A DNA stretch of 64,000 nt from Methylophilus rhizosphaerae (GCF_900100975.1 NZ_FNFX01000004.1:62001-126000), one strand, 5' to 3'. Positions 1-9,094 are shown, counted from the stretch's first letter. The notes: generated by a model from the letters alone, not told the origin. Program-made: numbers and translations.

Positions 1-1
1 C

Positions 2-586
2 TTTGTCCAATCGCGCCAGAATGGCAAGACCGGCATCATTACGGCCAATCGCGGCAGTCGCTACAAGGCTGAAAACGGGGATAATTTCCTGGTCATGCAG
101 CATGGCCGCCGCTACGAAATTATCCCGAATACCCTGGATGTGTCCACCACCGAGTTCGAGCGCTATGACATCCGCGTAGAAACCAAGGAAAACACGCCGG
201 AGGCCAGCACGTCACAAGCCAAATCCACACTGGCGCTGATGGCAGGTGCAGCACTGGCCGACCAGGCAGAACTGCACTGGCGCGTCGCGATCCCGATTTC
301 CACCATCATCATGGTATTGCTGGCGATTCCGCTGAGTTTTGTTGATCCGCGTGCCGGCCGCTCTCTCAACATCATGTTCGCGATCCTGATTTTTATTATC
401 TACAACAATGTACTGAGTATTTTCCAGGCCTGGATTACGCAGGGGAAAATCTCTGCCTGGGTCGGCCTGTGGCCGGTCCATGTCTGCTTTATATTGCTAG
501 GCTGGTATTTGTATCATCGCCGCAAATACCTCAAGCCGCTGATTCCGGAAATGTTCAAGCGTAAAGCGAAAAAAGGCCATCCATGA
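2..586 (+). CDS. lptF: LptF, LPS export permease (5'-truncated by window edge)
   Basis: Only the C-terminal 194 residues are visible; the frame is open to base 2, so the gene starts outside the window. LptF is one of the two permease subunits of the LptB2FG ABC transporter, which extracts lipopolysaccharide from the inner membrane and passes it to LptC/A/D. The visible part holds the end of the periplasmic beta-jellyroll (ending near the FERYDIRVE stretch) and then three hydrophobic membrane segments with the family's PLSFVDPRAGRS loop. The stop codon overlaps the ATG of lptG (ATGA), so the pair is translationally coupled, as is usual in proteobacteria. The identification rests on family likeness and on the lptG neighbour. 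Confidence 0.93.
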   Translation, partial: FVQSRQNGKTGIITANRGSRYKAENGDNFLVMQHGRRYEIIPNTLDVSTTEFERYDIRVETKENTPEASTSQAKSTLALMAGAALADQAELHWRVAIPISTIIMVLLAIPLSFVDPRAGRSLNIMFAILIFIIYNNVLSIFQAWITQGKISAWVGLWPVHVCFILLGWYLYHRRKYLKPLIPEMFKRKAKKGHP

Positions 587-1677
587 CGCTGCGCATACTG
601 AATCGCTACTTCTGGCGGGAAATCAGTTTTAACATCCTGCTGGTGCTGTTTGGCCTGCTGGCCATGTTTTCCTTTTTTGACCTGTTGCAGGAATTGGATA
701 GCCTCGGCAAGGGGCATTACGGCATCAACAGTATGCTGACGTTCGTCGCGCTCAGTATCCCAGGCCATATCTACGAAGTGGCACCGGTCGCCGTACTGCT
801 GGGAATTGTTTATACCCTGGGAGCCATGGCCGCCAATTCCGAATTAATTGTGATGCGCACCAGCGGTATTTCCCTGATCGCACTCGCCAGGATATTGCTG
901 GTGATCGGGCTGGTATTTGCCATTGTTACCTTCATGATTGGTGAAATGATTGCACCACTCAGTGAAAAAATGGCGCAACGGATCCGCATGCAGGCCACCG
1001 ACTCCGTAGTCGCCCAGGATTTTAAATCCGGCCTGTGGATCAAGGATGGCAGCAGCTTCGTCAATGTGAATACCGTATTACCTGACAGCAGCCTGGTCGA
1101 TATCAATATCTACGACTTTGATCCCCAGTTTCATCTGCGCAGTATCAGCCATGCTGAAAATGGCCACTTCGCAGAGGATCACTGGATTCTGCTCAATGTG
1201 ACGCAAACCAGTTTTAGAACCGGCCGTGACATACAGAATAACTCGGTGACATCCCAGTTCTTTAAACAGACACAATGGGAATCCCTGATCCGGCCGGAAC
1301 TGCTCAATGTCCTGCTGGTGTTGCCGGAGAAAATGTCCGCCTGGAACCTGTACAGTTTTATCCAGCACTTGCACCGCAACGGGCAGAAAAGTACGCGCTA
1401 CCAGGTCGCCTTGTGGTCCAAGCTGATTTATCCCCTGGCCTGCCTGGTGATGGTCGTACTCGCGCTGCCTTTCGGCTTCTTGCAGCAGCGGGCGGGCGGC
1501 ATCAGTGCCAAGATTTTTGCCGGGATATTACTGGGCGTCGTTTACCAGATTATGAACCGCGTGTTTTTACACCTTGGCGTACTGAATGACTGGCCACCGC
1601 TATTCAGCGCCATCGGCCCGACCATCCTTTTCCTGCTTACCGGCCTGGGCATGCTGTATTACGTGGAAAGACGTTAG
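583..1677 (+). CDS. lptG: LptG, LPS export permease
   Basis: This is a full-length 364-residue partner of LptF. It has N-terminal membrane segments (about 15-35, 55-80 and 100-125), a central periplasmic beta domain (about 130-265) and three C-terminal membrane segments containing the LPFGFLQQRAGG loop that matches the LptF family loop. It forms the LptFG heterodimer that moves LPS into the periplasmic bridge using ATP hydrolysed by LptB, which is not encoded here. The start overlaps the lptF stop by four bases. The stop overlaps the end of the convergent RDD gene by four bases, leaving no room for a classical terminator between them. Confidence 0.95.
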   Translation: MTLRILNRYFWREISFNILLVLFGLLAMFSFFDLLQELDSLGKGHYGINSMLTFVALSIPGHIYEVAPVAVLLGIVYTLGAMAANSELIVMRTSGISLIALARILLVIGLVFAIVTFMIGEMIAPLSEKMAQRIRMQATDSVVAQDFKSGLWIKDGSSFVNVNTVLPDSSLVDINIYDFDPQFHLRSISHAENGHFAEDHWILLNVTQTSFRTGRDIQNNSVTSQFFKQTQWESLIRPELLNVLLVLPEKMSAWNLYSFIQHLHRNGQKSTRYQVALWSKLIYPLACLVMVVLALPFGFLQQRAGGISAKIFAGILLGVVYQIMNRVFLHLGVLNDWPPLFSAIGPTILFLLTGLGMLYYVERR

Positions 1678-2081
1678 GGCGGCGGCAGCAAGATAAGCCG
1701 GGAACCGAGCAGGCGGTCGTGCAGGAACTGCTGTTCCTTATCCAGCATGGCCCACCATAATGTCAATCCGGCCGGTAACAATAAAATGCTGGCCACAATA
1801 TAACGGATGGCGGCGTGCTTCACATTCAGCAACTCGCCGTATTGTCCGGTGACTTTCAGCTTCCAGGTCTGGCTGGCCAGTGTCTGGCCGGTCACTGTCC
1901 AGCAACGCACGAAATAGGCGCCCATAGCGCCCCAGAGTAGCAGTTGCAATCCCAGTCGTTTCCAGCCGTGGCTGGCATCCCCCAGCAGCATGTAATACAC
2001 CGCGGTCAGTACCAGTGTCAGTGCCAGCATCAATAATGCTTCGTAAACAACCGCCAGATAACGTTTCGTCAGCGACTTCAT
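1674..2081 (-). CDS. RDD family membrane protein
   Basis: This is a small inner-membrane protein of about 135 residues with three predicted hydrophobic helices (about 10-32, 45-62 and 90-112). The C-terminal HDRLLGSRLI stretch fits the conserved end of the RDD domain, named for its Arg and Asp residues. The function of the family is unknown; some members have been linked to ion transport. I chose the ATG at 2081 because a GGGAAGG ribosome-binding sequence lies just upstream; a GTG two codons earlier is possible. It lies downstream of fae on the same strand but is separated from it by a good terminator, so it is probably expressed from its own promoter or by readthrough. Confidence 0.8.
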   Translation of the reverse strand: MKSLTKRYLAVVYEALLMLALTLVLTAVYYMLLGDASHGWKRLGLQLLLWGAMGAYFVRCWTVTGQTLASQTWKLKVTGQYGELLNVKHAAIRYIVASILLLPAGLTLWWAMLDKEQQFLHDRLLGSRLILLPPP

Positions 2082-2101
2082 ACCCACCTTCCCTATAACA
2101 A

Positions 2102-2124
2102 AAACCCCGCAGGACGCGGGGTTT
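2102..2124 (-). terminator. Rho-independent terminator of fae
   Basis: A perfect 9-bp GC-rich stem (AAACCCCGC pairing with GCGGGGTTT, loop AGGAC) lies 18 bases after the fae stop. On the minus strand it is followed by a short T-rich run. It separates the highly expressed type of gene fae from the RDD gene. Confidence 0.85.
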
Positions 2125-2141
2125 AGCAGAATAAAGCCGGA

Positions 2142-2684
2142 TTATTTCTGGTTCCAGCTGTCTTCCCACATGCAGTGCTTGATTTTGTGGCGGTTGGCAA
2201 TGATTTCATCAATGCTAGGCTCGTCGTTCAGGGCACGTTTCAATGCCAGCTTGATCGCTTCGTAGTTGTTTTTGTACAGGTCAGCCTTGTCCAGGTTTGC
2301 TTCTTTGGCACAACCCGGATCAATCCACAGCAATGCCACGATACACAACTCGTTTACCAGCTCTTTAGGGATAATGCCTTCGATCACGGCATCGGTAATG
2401 CCGTCAGCCACACCGGCTTGTACCACGCCACCAAACAATTCAATATTCAGGGAATCCTTCAAAGTGACTTTTGGCACCATCATAGTGGCAGGGCGCACCA
2501 TCTGGTTGATATCACGCACGGCAAACATGGCTGTGTGGCCTTTGGTTTGCGCCATCATGTTGGCAAACGCAGTACCAACCGGGCCATCAACGGAGCCAAT
2601 CACAATTTCAGGCATCGCTGCGGTGACATCTTTACCTTCGGAAAACACGGTTGCTTCACCGGCTTTGAATACGATTTTTGACAT
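2142..2684 (-). CDS. fae: Formaldehyde-activating enzyme family protein (Fae homologue)
   Basis: Fae condenses formaldehyde with tetrahydromethanopterin in the cytoplasm and is a hallmark of methylotrophs. This 180-residue protein has the family layout: an N-terminal beta strand region ending in PEIVIGSVDGP, a KVTLKD strand, a FGGVVQAGVADGITDAV helix region and a C-terminal KNNYEAIKLALKRALNDEP helix that corresponds to the YNYEATKLSIQRAV stretch of Methylorubrum Fae. Two features differ. The position of His22 of that enzyme (AHIDLIIG) is Met here (AMPEIVIG), and the C-terminus is a little longer with an HCMWEDSWNQK tail. It may therefore be a paralogue of the Fae2 type rather than the main enzyme. 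AAGGA precedes the ATG. It is monocistronic by the look of its extended -10 promoter and terminator. Confidence 0.85.
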   Translation of the reverse strand: MSKIVFKAGEATVFSEGKDVTAAMPEIVIGSVDGPVGTAFANMMAQTKGHTAMFAVRDINQMVRPATMMVPKVTLKDSLNIELFGGVVQAGVADGITDAVIEGIIPKELVNELCIVALLWIDPGCAKEANLDKADLYKNNYEAIKLALKRALNDEPSIDEIIANRHKIKHCMWEDSWNQK

Positions 2685-2731
2685 GAGAATTCCTTTTACG
2701 TCTGGAAGTTAGGGAGAAAATTTAAGCCGTG

Positions 2732-2740
2732 ATTATACCA
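2732..2740 (-). promoter_or_regulatory. Extended -10 promoter candidate for fae
   Basis: TGGTATAAT on the minus strand is an extended -10 element with a perfect TATAAT. It overlaps the stop codon of the upstream GNAT gene and sits about 50 bases before the fae start. I found no good -35 at the right distance; an extended -10 can work without one. Confidence 0.5.
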
Positions 2741-3173
2741 GTTCAAGCTGCATATCGACATGCAAGATATTGGCATCACTGTAAGGCTCGCTGCAGATAT
2801 CAAAACCGGCTTGCTGGTAAAAAGCGATGGCGTGGGTTTGCGCTGACAGGCGTGCATGCGTGACTTCCAACTGCCGGCAGACCTGTATCGCTTGCAACAA
2901 CAAAGCCATGCCTATGCCTCGCCCGCGCCATTCCGGCAACACCGCCATACGGCCGATATGTCCATCCGGCAGTACTCTGGCACATGCGGCTGGCTGGTCA
3001 TCGACGCTTGCCAGCAAATGCATCGCAGTCTCGTCCGCGCTGTCCCACTCCAGCTCGACGGGCACTTTCTGCTCCTCAATGAATACGTGCAGCCGGATCA
3101 TGCGGCATGCCGGCCATAACGGATGCCGGGTATCCAGCGTATGAATCATTAACCTGGTGCGTTGTACCGACAT
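2733..3173 (-). CDS. GNAT family N-acetyltransferase
   Basis: This is a single-domain acetyl-CoA-dependent acyltransferase of 146 residues. The acetyl-CoA binding motif A is clear (IGRMAVLPEWRGRGIGMALL), followed by the HARLSAQTHAIAFYQQAGF stretch typical of motif B, where the FY-AGF element ends the fold. An N-terminal FIEEQKVPVELEWD segment is common in the ElaA/YjcF-like branch. The substrate cannot be predicted. I start it at 3173, where CGGAG precedes the ATG; the longer frame to 3221 lacks a ribosome-binding site. It lies upstream of fae on the same strand, but fae seems to have its own promoter. Confidence 0.85.
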   Translation of the reverse strand: MSVQRTRLMIHTLDTRHPLWPACRMIRLHVFIEEQKVPVELEWDSADETAMHLLASVDDQPAACARVLPDGHIGRMAVLPEWRGRGIGMALLLQAIQVCRQLEVTHARLSAQTHAIAFYQQAGFDICSEPYSDANILHVDMQLELV

Positions 3174-3256
3174 AGCCACTCCGGATGAAATATTGCAATT
3201 GTGCCTGGCCACAGGCATCATAAGCGCTTTATAAAAACAGGATTTGAGGAAAAGTG

Positions 3257-3637
3257 ATGTGTCGTTTACAAACCGCTGCGGCTAGAATTTTACTGGCATT
3301 AGTGTTTTTCGGATTGGTGATTTTAAAACTGATGGCGATTGTTTCCACGCCAAACGGTTATCTGCAATATCAAATGACGCTGGGCCAATTTGGATTACCG
3401 GCCGTATTTGCACCCCTGCTGATTTTTATTCAGCTGGTGTTTGGCTTTATGTTGTTGATTGGCTATAAAACCCAGCTTTCGGCACGCGTCCTTGGCGCGC
3501 TGGCGGGTTTTATGGCGATTATTCTAAGCCAGGCTTCGCTGGATGCATTTTTTGCTTATATGGGCATTGCTGGTGGTATGTGGCTGCTTAGCCTGCACCC
3601 GCAGACCGGTTTCAGCCTGGATGGCCGCAAGCAATAA
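3257..3637 (+). CDS. DoxX-like membrane protein
   Basis: This is an integral membrane protein of 126 residues with four predicted helices (about 8-28, 48-70, 75-95 and 97-112). The layout and the first-helix pattern (ARILLALVFFGLVILKL) match the DoxX/SURF4-like family. Members have been tied to redox or sulfur metabolism or to envelope stress, but for this one nothing specific can be said. The ATG at 3257 follows GAGGA with a six-base spacer; a GTG one codon earlier is also open. It stands alone and ends at a bidirectional terminator shared with ntrX. Confidence 0.75.
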   Translation: MCRLQTAAARILLALVFFGLVILKLMAIVSTPNGYLQYQMTLGQFGLPAVFAPLLIFIQLVFGFMLLIGYKTQLSARVLGALAGFMAIILSQASLDAFFAYMGIAGGMWLLSLHPQTGFSLDGRKQ

Positions 3638-3653
3638 GAAGCATATGCATGTT

Positions 3654-3681
3654 AAAAAAGCCGGGCTAGCCCGGCTTTTTT
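3654..3681. terminator. Bidirectional terminator between doxX-like gene and ntrX
   Basis: A perfect palindrome runs from six As through GCCGGGC-TA-GCCCGGC to six Ts. It can stop transcription of the plus-strand DoxX-like gene and of the minus-strand ntrYX operon, whose last codon lies 16 bases away. Confidence 0.92.
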
Positions 3682-3696
3682 AATGACTCTCTATGT

Positions 3697-4959
3697 TTAT
3701 CCTTTTATTTTGATACCCAACTGCTTGAGCTTGCGATATAGATGCGTGCGTTCCAGCCCGGAAATCTCGGACAAGCGGCTCATGTTGTTTTTGATCAGGC
3801 GCATGTGATACTGAAAATAGTAGCGCTCGAACTCATCCCTGGCCTCGCGCAATGGCTGATCCAGGTTCAAGGGCATATGGTGTTGCACCGACTCTGAGCC
3901 CTGCCCCTGGAAATCTGCCAGCACCCGTTGCACATCTGCCTGGGTGATGCTGTCACTGAGGCTGGTCATCAGCAGGTTCTGTACCACGGCTTCCAGCTCA
4001 TCCAGATCACCTGGCCAGTCTGTATTCCGCAATGCATTCAGCGCCGCCACATCAAAAGACTTGTAATCAATTTTGCTGGCCTCCACCATCAGCGTCGCCA
4101 TGGCATTGACCAGGTCCGGGATATCTTCCTTGTGCTCATCCAGGCAGGGCACCTTGACGGCGGCACCAGCCAGTGTCTGCAGCAGGGATTGCTCCAGCAT
4201 GGTTTTTTCTATCAGTTGCGGCAAGCCGAACTCACTGGCACAAATCACGCGCACCCCATATTTTTCCGACTTGGCAATCAGCAGGCCCAGGCCTTTTTGC
4301 TCTGTTTTCCCCAGCCGCGTGACTTCATCGACAAACACTACGCCTTCGCGTGCCTGCTCCAGGACTTCCATCGGTGCCGAAACCAGTTTGTCATATTCGG
4401 TGAGTGCCACCCAGGGTGTATTCTGTGGCCGCAGGAATTTTGCGCATAAGGGTACACTGCCGCCCTTTTTGCCGATCAGGAACAAGGTGTTTTTGTGCCT
4501 GGCCAGTTGTTCCAGGCGTTGTTTTAACTCCTGGATCACGCCACTTTTACCAAAACTGGAAAGGTTGATTTCCGTGTGGGCCAGATGTTCGGTGTGCTTG
4601 ATCGCCGCCCCTACCGTTTTGAGCAGTTTTTGCAGCGCAATCGGCTTTTCCAGGAAATCAAACGCGCCCAGACGGGTCGCTTCAATGGCGGTATCAATCG
4701 TGCCATGACCGGACATCATGATGACAGGCATGGTCAATAGCCCGGCGTTGGCCCATTCTTTCAACAGGCTGATGCCGTCACAATCCGGCATCCAGATATC
4801 CAGCAACACCAGGTCAGGCCGCTGCCTGAGGCGTTCATCTCGCGCCACTTGTGCGTTCTCTGCCAGCCGCACCTGATGCCCCTCATCGCGCAAGATGTCA
4901 CTTAACAGCTCGCGAATGCCTACCTCGTCATCGACCACCAGTATATTACGTGATGCCAT
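3697..4959 (-). CDS. ntrX: NtrX-like response regulator with degenerate AAA domain
   Basis: This is the response regulator partner of the NtrY-like kinase directly upstream. The receiver domain (residues 1-125) is intact: acidic pair Asp10/Asp11, phosphoacceptor Asp54 in LLDIWMPD, Ser83 and Lys105. The C-terminus carries a Fis-type helix-turn-helix ending in SGLERTHLYRKLKQLG. The middle is a shortened AAA+-like region with no Walker A glycine-lysine motif (the place holds IGKKGGSVPL) and no GAFTGA loop for sigma54 contact. A Walker-B-like VVFVDEVTRL remains. It should still bind DNA and be phosphorylated but is unlikely to hydrolyse ATP or open sigma54 promoters. The start at 4959 lies 13 bases after the kinase stop and follows AAGGA; a longer frame to 4989 is open. 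Confidence 0.88.
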   Translation of the reverse strand: MASRNILVVDDEVGIRELLSDILRDEGHQVRLAENAQVARDERLRQRPDLVLLDIWMPDCDGISLLKEWANAGLLTMPVIMMSGHGTIDTAIEATRLGAFDFLEKPIALQKLLKTVGAAIKHTEHLAHTEINLSSFGKSGVIQELKQRLEQLARHKNTLFLIGKKGGSVPLCAKFLRPQNTPWVALTEYDKLVSAPMEVLEQAREGVVFVDEVTRLGKTEQKGLGLLIAKSEKYGVRVICASEFGLPQLIEKTMLEQSLLQTLAGAAVKVPCLDEHKEDIPDLVNAMATLMVEASKIDYKSFDVAALNALRNTDWPGDLDELEAVVQNLLMTSLSDSITQADVQRVLADFQGQGSESVQHHMPLNLDQPLREARDEFERYYFQYHMRLIKNNMSRLSEISGLERTHLYRKLKQLGIKIKG

Positions 4960-4972
4960 GGACCCTATTTCC

Positions 4973-7135
4973 TTACACGATGCGCTCAACGCGCCGACGC
5001 TGTTGTTTATCTACCGGCAGGTTGATGGTGACGCTGGCGCCCCCTTGTGGCAGGTTCTCAATACGAATCTGCCCACGCTGCTCTTCTATCATTTTTTTCA
5101 CAATGGCCAGGCCCAGACCGGTACCATGCACTTTGGTGGTGACATAGGGTTCAAATACCCTGGCCATCACATCAGTTGGGAAACCGCAGCCATTATCGGT
5201 GACTGTCAATTTTACACGCTCGCCATCACTATCGGTCATAATGGATACCATGGGCTGCTCGCTCTGGCTCATTGCATCCTGGGCATTCTGCAGTAAATTA
5301 TGCAGTACCTGCCGCATCATGGTCGCATCTGCCTGTATTTCAGGCAATTGTTGCTGTAACAGCAGTTCCAGCTTTACCGCCGAACCATTGTATAAACGGC
5401 TGACATCCCGAATTAAAGCATTTAAATCCAGTTTAACCAACTGCGCCGCCGGTGTCCTGGCATATTCACTGAACTCGTTGACCATGTTCTTCATGGCCTG
5501 TACCTGGTTCACGATGGTGTCCGTAGACTTGAGCAGCATCTCCGCATCTTTGCTGTCCAGCTTATCCTGCAACTTGAGCCGTAACCGTTCTGCCGATAAT
5601 TGTATCGGCGTCAGCGGGTTCTTGATCTCGTGCGCCAGCCGTCTCGCCACTTCGGCCCAGGCGGCATCGCGCTGTGCCTGTGCCATCACGGTCACATCAT
5701 CAAACACCACCACCAATCCATGGCCGGCACCTTCCGGCAAACGCGTGACGCGCAGCATCAGGATCTGCGTGCCATGCACGCTTTCTATTTCGATCTGGCT
5801 ACTCAGGTGCCGCTCATGCGCATCCAGTTGCAGGGTTTCATCATAATGTTGCATGACAATTTCTACAAACGGGCCCAGGTAAGGATTACTGGCTGCAATA
5901 TCGGTAAATAACTTGTTTTTGAACCCGACCAGGGAAATGCCGAGAATATTGGTCGCTGCCAGGTTATAAACACGCAGTTCTGCCTGTTCATTAATCGTCA
6001 TCACGCCTGAACTCAGGTGCGACAGGATGGCTTCCAGGTAGGCGCGTGCCGATTCCACATGCTGGCGGCTTTGCTCAGAAGCATTTTTAGCCTCCTGCAA
6101 CTGGCGCGTCATGCTGTTGAACGACTTCACCAGCACACTCAGCTCATCCTTGCCGAAAGAAGGCAACTGCTGGGAATAATCACCAGTGGCGATCAGGCGC
6201 GTCCCCTCTGCCAATACGGTGAGCGGCTGCGCCATGCGCCGGCTCAGTACAAACGCAACAATCAATGCCATCAGCATGGACAGCAACAGAATCATGGTCA
6301 GCGTCAGCATGAAAATATCTTTTAATGACTGACGGCTGTAAGACAGGGTCTGGTATTCGCGATACACGTCCTGCACCGATTCTGCCGTATTCGACAAGGC
6401 CTTGGGCACCGGTTGCATCAATTGCAAGATGCGCGTTTCACCGATGATGCCCAGCGGCTCTATCGGCACCAGCACGCGCATATACAAGCCTTTGCCTGGA
6501 ATAGGCTCAATCTTGCCGTAGAGGCCGCGCCGTGCCTGGCGCAACTGCGGTACGGAAGGCAGTTCCGGCAAAAAGCTGTTGGGATCAGCGCTACTCACCG
6601 CCAGGATAGCCCCTTGCGTACTCAGCAATGCCGCATCCTGGATCCCCGCCTTTTCGCGCAAGTCATTCAACTGGCTATAGTGCGACGAACTCATCGTTTG
6701 CAGCGACAAAGACACCGACATGCTCTGCGCCTTATCCTTGACGTCAGCCAGCATAATATCCAGTGCTCGCTGGCCCAGGTTCAGGCCGCCATCCAGCGCA
6801 GACTCCACCTTGACGTTAAACCAGGATTCAATCGAGCGGGACAGGAAATTCACCGACACCAGGTACACAATCATGCCGGGAATCAGCGCCATCAGCGCAA
6901 ACGTCACCAGCAACCTGAAATTGAGTTTGCTGCCGACCTGCTTGCTTTTGGTGGTACGGTACAGATGGCGTAACTGGTAGCCGATTACCCCCAGCAACAG
7001 AAAAGCCAGGCCGGCATTGATGTACAGCAGAATAATGTAGTAATCGCCGCTGATCGCGGTATTGGCGCTGGCAAGCGATAGCAGGTACAGCAGCGCAGCG
7101 GCCAGTGTGATCGACAGAATCAGGACATAACGCAT
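4973..7135 (-). CDS. ntrY: NtrY-like membrane sensor histidine kinase
   Basis: This 720-residue kinase probably phosphorylates the adjacent NtrX. Domains in order: three N-terminal membrane helices (about 2-22, 33-55, 77-103), a periplasmic sensor region (about 104-280), a fourth helix (about 282-303), a HAMP linker, a PAS domain (about 370-480), a dimerization domain with the phosphoaccepting His near residue 500 in [11 protein letters not shown], and a HATPase domain with [17 protein letters not shown] and [10 protein letters not shown] boxes. NtrYX systems are linked to nitrogen or redox control in other proteobacteria; the signal here is unknown. The gene follows the DUF4390 gene with a three-base gap, and ntrX follows at once. 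Confidence 0.92.
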   Translation of the reverse strand: MRYVLILSITLAAALLYLLSLASANTAISGDYYIILLYINAGLAFLLLGVIGYQLRHLYRTTKSKQVGSKLNFRLLVTFALMALIPGMIVYLVSVNFLSRSIESWFNVKVESALDGGLNLGQRALDIMLADVKDKAQSMSVSLSLQTMSSSHYSQLNDLREKAGIQDAALLSTQGAILAVSSADPNSFLPELPSVPQLRQARRGLYGKIEPIPGKGLYMRVLVPIEPLGIIGETRILQLMQPVPKALSNTAESVQDVYREYQTLSYSRQSLKDIFMLTLTMILLLSMLMALIVAFVLSRRMAQPLTVLAEGTRLIATGDYSQQLPSFGKDELSVLVKSFNSMTRQLQEAKNASEQSRQHVESARAYLEAILSHLSSGVMTINEQAELRVYNLAATNILGISLVGFKNKLFTDIAASNPYLGPFVEIVMQHYDETLQLDAHERHLSSQIEIESVHGTQILMLRVTRLPEGAGHGLVVVFDDVTVMAQAQRDAAWAEVARRLAHEIKNPLTPIQLSAERLRLKLQDKLDSKDAEMLLKSTDTIVNQVQAMKNMVNEFSEYARTPAAQLVKLDLNALIRDVSRLYNGSAVKLELLLQQQLPEIQADATMMRQVLHNLLQNAQDAMSQSEQPMVSIMTDSDGERVKLTVTDNGCGFPTDVMARVFEPYVTTKVHGTGLGLAIVKKMIEEQRGQIRIENLPQGGASVTINLPVDKQQRRRVERIV

Positions 7136-7138
7136 AAG

Positions 7139-7714
7139 TTAATGCACGGTTTCCTTCACCCACCAACTGAATGTGGGCGTCACCAGCTCCCAGTCACTTT
7201 CGCCCAATGCATCCACCTGTAGTGCTTTCGGCAACTTGCTGGTATCCAGGTGCATTTTCAGTGCTGCATGGTAAGACTGGTTTTTTTCAAGCACCGCATG
7301 CGGCGCCAGGCGCCAGTCCTGAATCACGGACAGCTCCTGTCTGGCATCGGCCAGGGTATCGAAGACCTTTTGCTGTTGCGAGTAATTCAAGATATATTGC
7401 TTGGTCAATGCGTGATAATTCAAGGTCACTTGCCGCCGCTCGGTCATGACTTCATCATCAAACCAGTATTTGAGTGGCTTAACAATCTGGAACTCATACA
7501 GGAAAGTTAGGGTGATGCCTTTATTCAGGGCTTCTTCCAGCGCATGGCCGAGCTGGATATCCATTTCGGCATCCAGCGTCCATATCTCATCGCGCAGGAT
7601 CAGTTCCGCCGCCTTGATATGCGCGTGATTCCCGCCTGCCCATGCAGGCCAGGCAGTCAGGAAAAACACAAACCCTAATAAAAGCCAGAACTTACTGCTT
7701 CTGCAAGAGCGCAT
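7139..7714 (-). CDS. DUF4390 protein with signal peptide
   Basis: This protein of about 191 residues has an N-terminal signal or anchor (FWLLLGFVFFLTAWPAWA) followed by a DUF4390-type soluble domain rich in beta strands. Its function is unknown. In many betaproteobacteria the same gene sits between rsmB and ntrY, as here, so it may affect the NtrY kinase at the membrane; that is inference from position only. The ATG at 7714 has ACGGA upstream and overlaps the end of rsmB by 23 bases; an ATG at 7729 is also in frame but has no ribosome-binding site. Confidence 0.82.
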   Translation of the reverse strand: MRSCRSSKFWLLLGFVFFLTAWPAWAGGNHAHIKAAELILRDEIWTLDAEMDIQLGHALEEALNKGITLTFLYEFQIVKPLKYWFDDEVMTERRQVTLNYHALTKQYILNYSQQQKVFDTLADARQELSVIQDWRLAPHAVLEKNQSYHAALKMHLDTSKLPKALQVDALGESDWELVTPTFSWWVKETVH

Positions 7715-8981
7715 AGAATAATCCGTCATGGGCAGGTGTAGGTAACAATTGTCCTGACACCATACGCTCACACGGCAACAGGGCCGTATCAAACACTACA
7801 GGCAATCTCGTTGCATCGGCATGGCTGGTTAAAAATTGCTGAATCTGCATTTCGTTTTCTTGTTGGAATACCGAACACGTCACATATAGCAATTTACCGC
7901 CTTTTGCCAGCATATGCCACAAATTAGACAGAATCTGCTGCTGTGTTTGCGCAAAAGTGGTTAGATCCTGCGGCCTGCGCAACCACTTCATATCCACATG
8001 GCGCCGCACGATGCCGGAAGCACTGCACGGCACATCCGCCAGGATACGGTCAAACAATTTGCCATCAAACCAGCCAGACTGTGCCGCATCTCCCGTCACG
8101 ACTGTGGCCTGTAAATCCAGCCGTTGCAGGTTTTCATTCACACGCTGCAAACGGGTCGCTTCCGCATCCAGCGACAGCAATTCCACTTCACACGATTCCA
8201 GGATATGGCAGGTCTTGCCACCCGGCGCACTACAGGCATCCAGCACGCGCATGCCTGGTTCTAAATCCAGCAGCGGCGCCGCCCACTGCGCGCCCGCATC
8301 CTGTACGCTGCACCAGCCTTGCTCAAACCCCGGTAATTGATATACAGGCAATGGCTGTTGTAACTGGATAGCCGTGCCACCCAGGTGATGGGCGGCAATG
8401 CCTGCATCGCGCAATGCCTGTAAATAAGCTTCGGCACTGGTTTTGCGCAGATTGACGCGCAAGGTCATCGGTGGATGAGTGTTGCCGACCGCCAGCATGG
8501 CCTGCCAGTCATCCGGGTATTGCTGTTTGAGCAGGTCTATCCACCATTGCGGGTAATTCCACTGCACGACTTCGCTCTTTGACATATTGGCTTGCAATGC
8601 CGCGCGCTGGCGCAGGAAGTTACGCAAGACGGCATTGACCAGGCCTTTCGCCCAGCGCTGCCCTGTTTTGCCCGCTGCTTCCACGGCCTGGTTCACGACG
8701 GTAAAATCGTCATCGCCACCATGTAACAACTGCGAGAGTCCAACCAGTAGCAAAGCCTGTACACGCACATCTGTCACCGGTTTAGGTGTCAGGGCAGCCA
8801 GATAGGCCGCCGCTTCGGCATAAAAACGCAAGGTGAGATAGCTGTAATCCTGGGCGGCTGCCTGCTGTTGCGGCGTTGCCGACCTGACCTTGCGCAATGC
8901 CTTGGGCATGGAAACTGTCAGGTTATGGCCGGCCAACACCTCGGCCACCGCGTGTGCGGCAATCAACTGGGCAACTTGCAC
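7692..8981 (-). CDS. rsmB: RsmB, 16S rRNA m5C967 methyltransferase
   Basis: RsmB methylates cytosine 967 of 16S rRNA using S-adenosylmethionine. The 429-residue length matches the family. The N-terminal NusB-like RNA-binding domain (about 1-140) is followed by the Rossmann methyltransferase domain with the SAM loop DACSAPGGKTCHILE, the ADVPCSASGI motif IV and the YVTCSVF motif VI; both Cys residues that define m5C methyltransferases are present. It belongs to the widely conserved def-fmt-(htpX)-rsmB block. htpX lies downstream of fmt and upstream of rsmB but ends in its own terminator, so rsmB probably uses a separate promoter in the 130-base gap. Confidence 0.95.
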   Translation of the reverse strand: MQVAQLIAAHAVAEVLAGHNLTVSMPKALRKVRSATPQQQAAAQDYSYLTLRFYAEAAAYLAALTPKPVTDVRVQALLLVGLSQLLHGGDDDFTVVNQAVEAAGKTGQRWAKGLVNAVLRNFLRQRAALQANMSKSEVVQWNYPQWWIDLLKQQYPDDWQAMLAVGNTHPPMTLRVNLRKTSAEAYLQALRDAGIAAHHLGGTAIQLQQPLPVYQLPGFEQGWCSVQDAGAQWAAPLLDLEPGMRVLDACSAPGGKTCHILESCEVELLSLDAEATRLQRVNENLQRLDLQATVVTGDAAQSGWFDGKLFDRILADVPCSASGIVRRHVDMKWLRRPQDLTTFAQTQQQILSNLWHMLAKGGKLLYVTCSVFQQENEMQIQQFLTSHADATRLPVVFDTALLPCERMVSGQLLPTPAHDGLFYALLQKQ

Positions 8982-9063
8982 AAAATCACTCTTGGGGAAA
9001 AAAGGGCTATTTTACTTGATGCAGTTTGATTGCACAGGGAAAACGCGTGGAATGGCTATAATA

Positions 9064-9094
9064 AAAAAGGGCTTTCCCCAGGAAAGCCCTTTTT
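9064..9094 (-). terminator. Rho-independent terminator of htpX
   Basis: A perfect 14-bp stem (AAAAAGGGCTTTCC with GGAAAGCCCTTTTT, loop CCA) lies 18 bases after the htpX stop. It is symmetric, so it could stop either strand, but only htpX runs into it. It isolates htpX from rsmB. Confidence 0.92.

Noticed and set aside
2175-2681. 168-codon plus-strand frame antisense to fae
   Set aside because: It lies wholly within the fae gene, has no ribosome-binding site and an unlikely composition; it is a shadow of the minus-strand gene.
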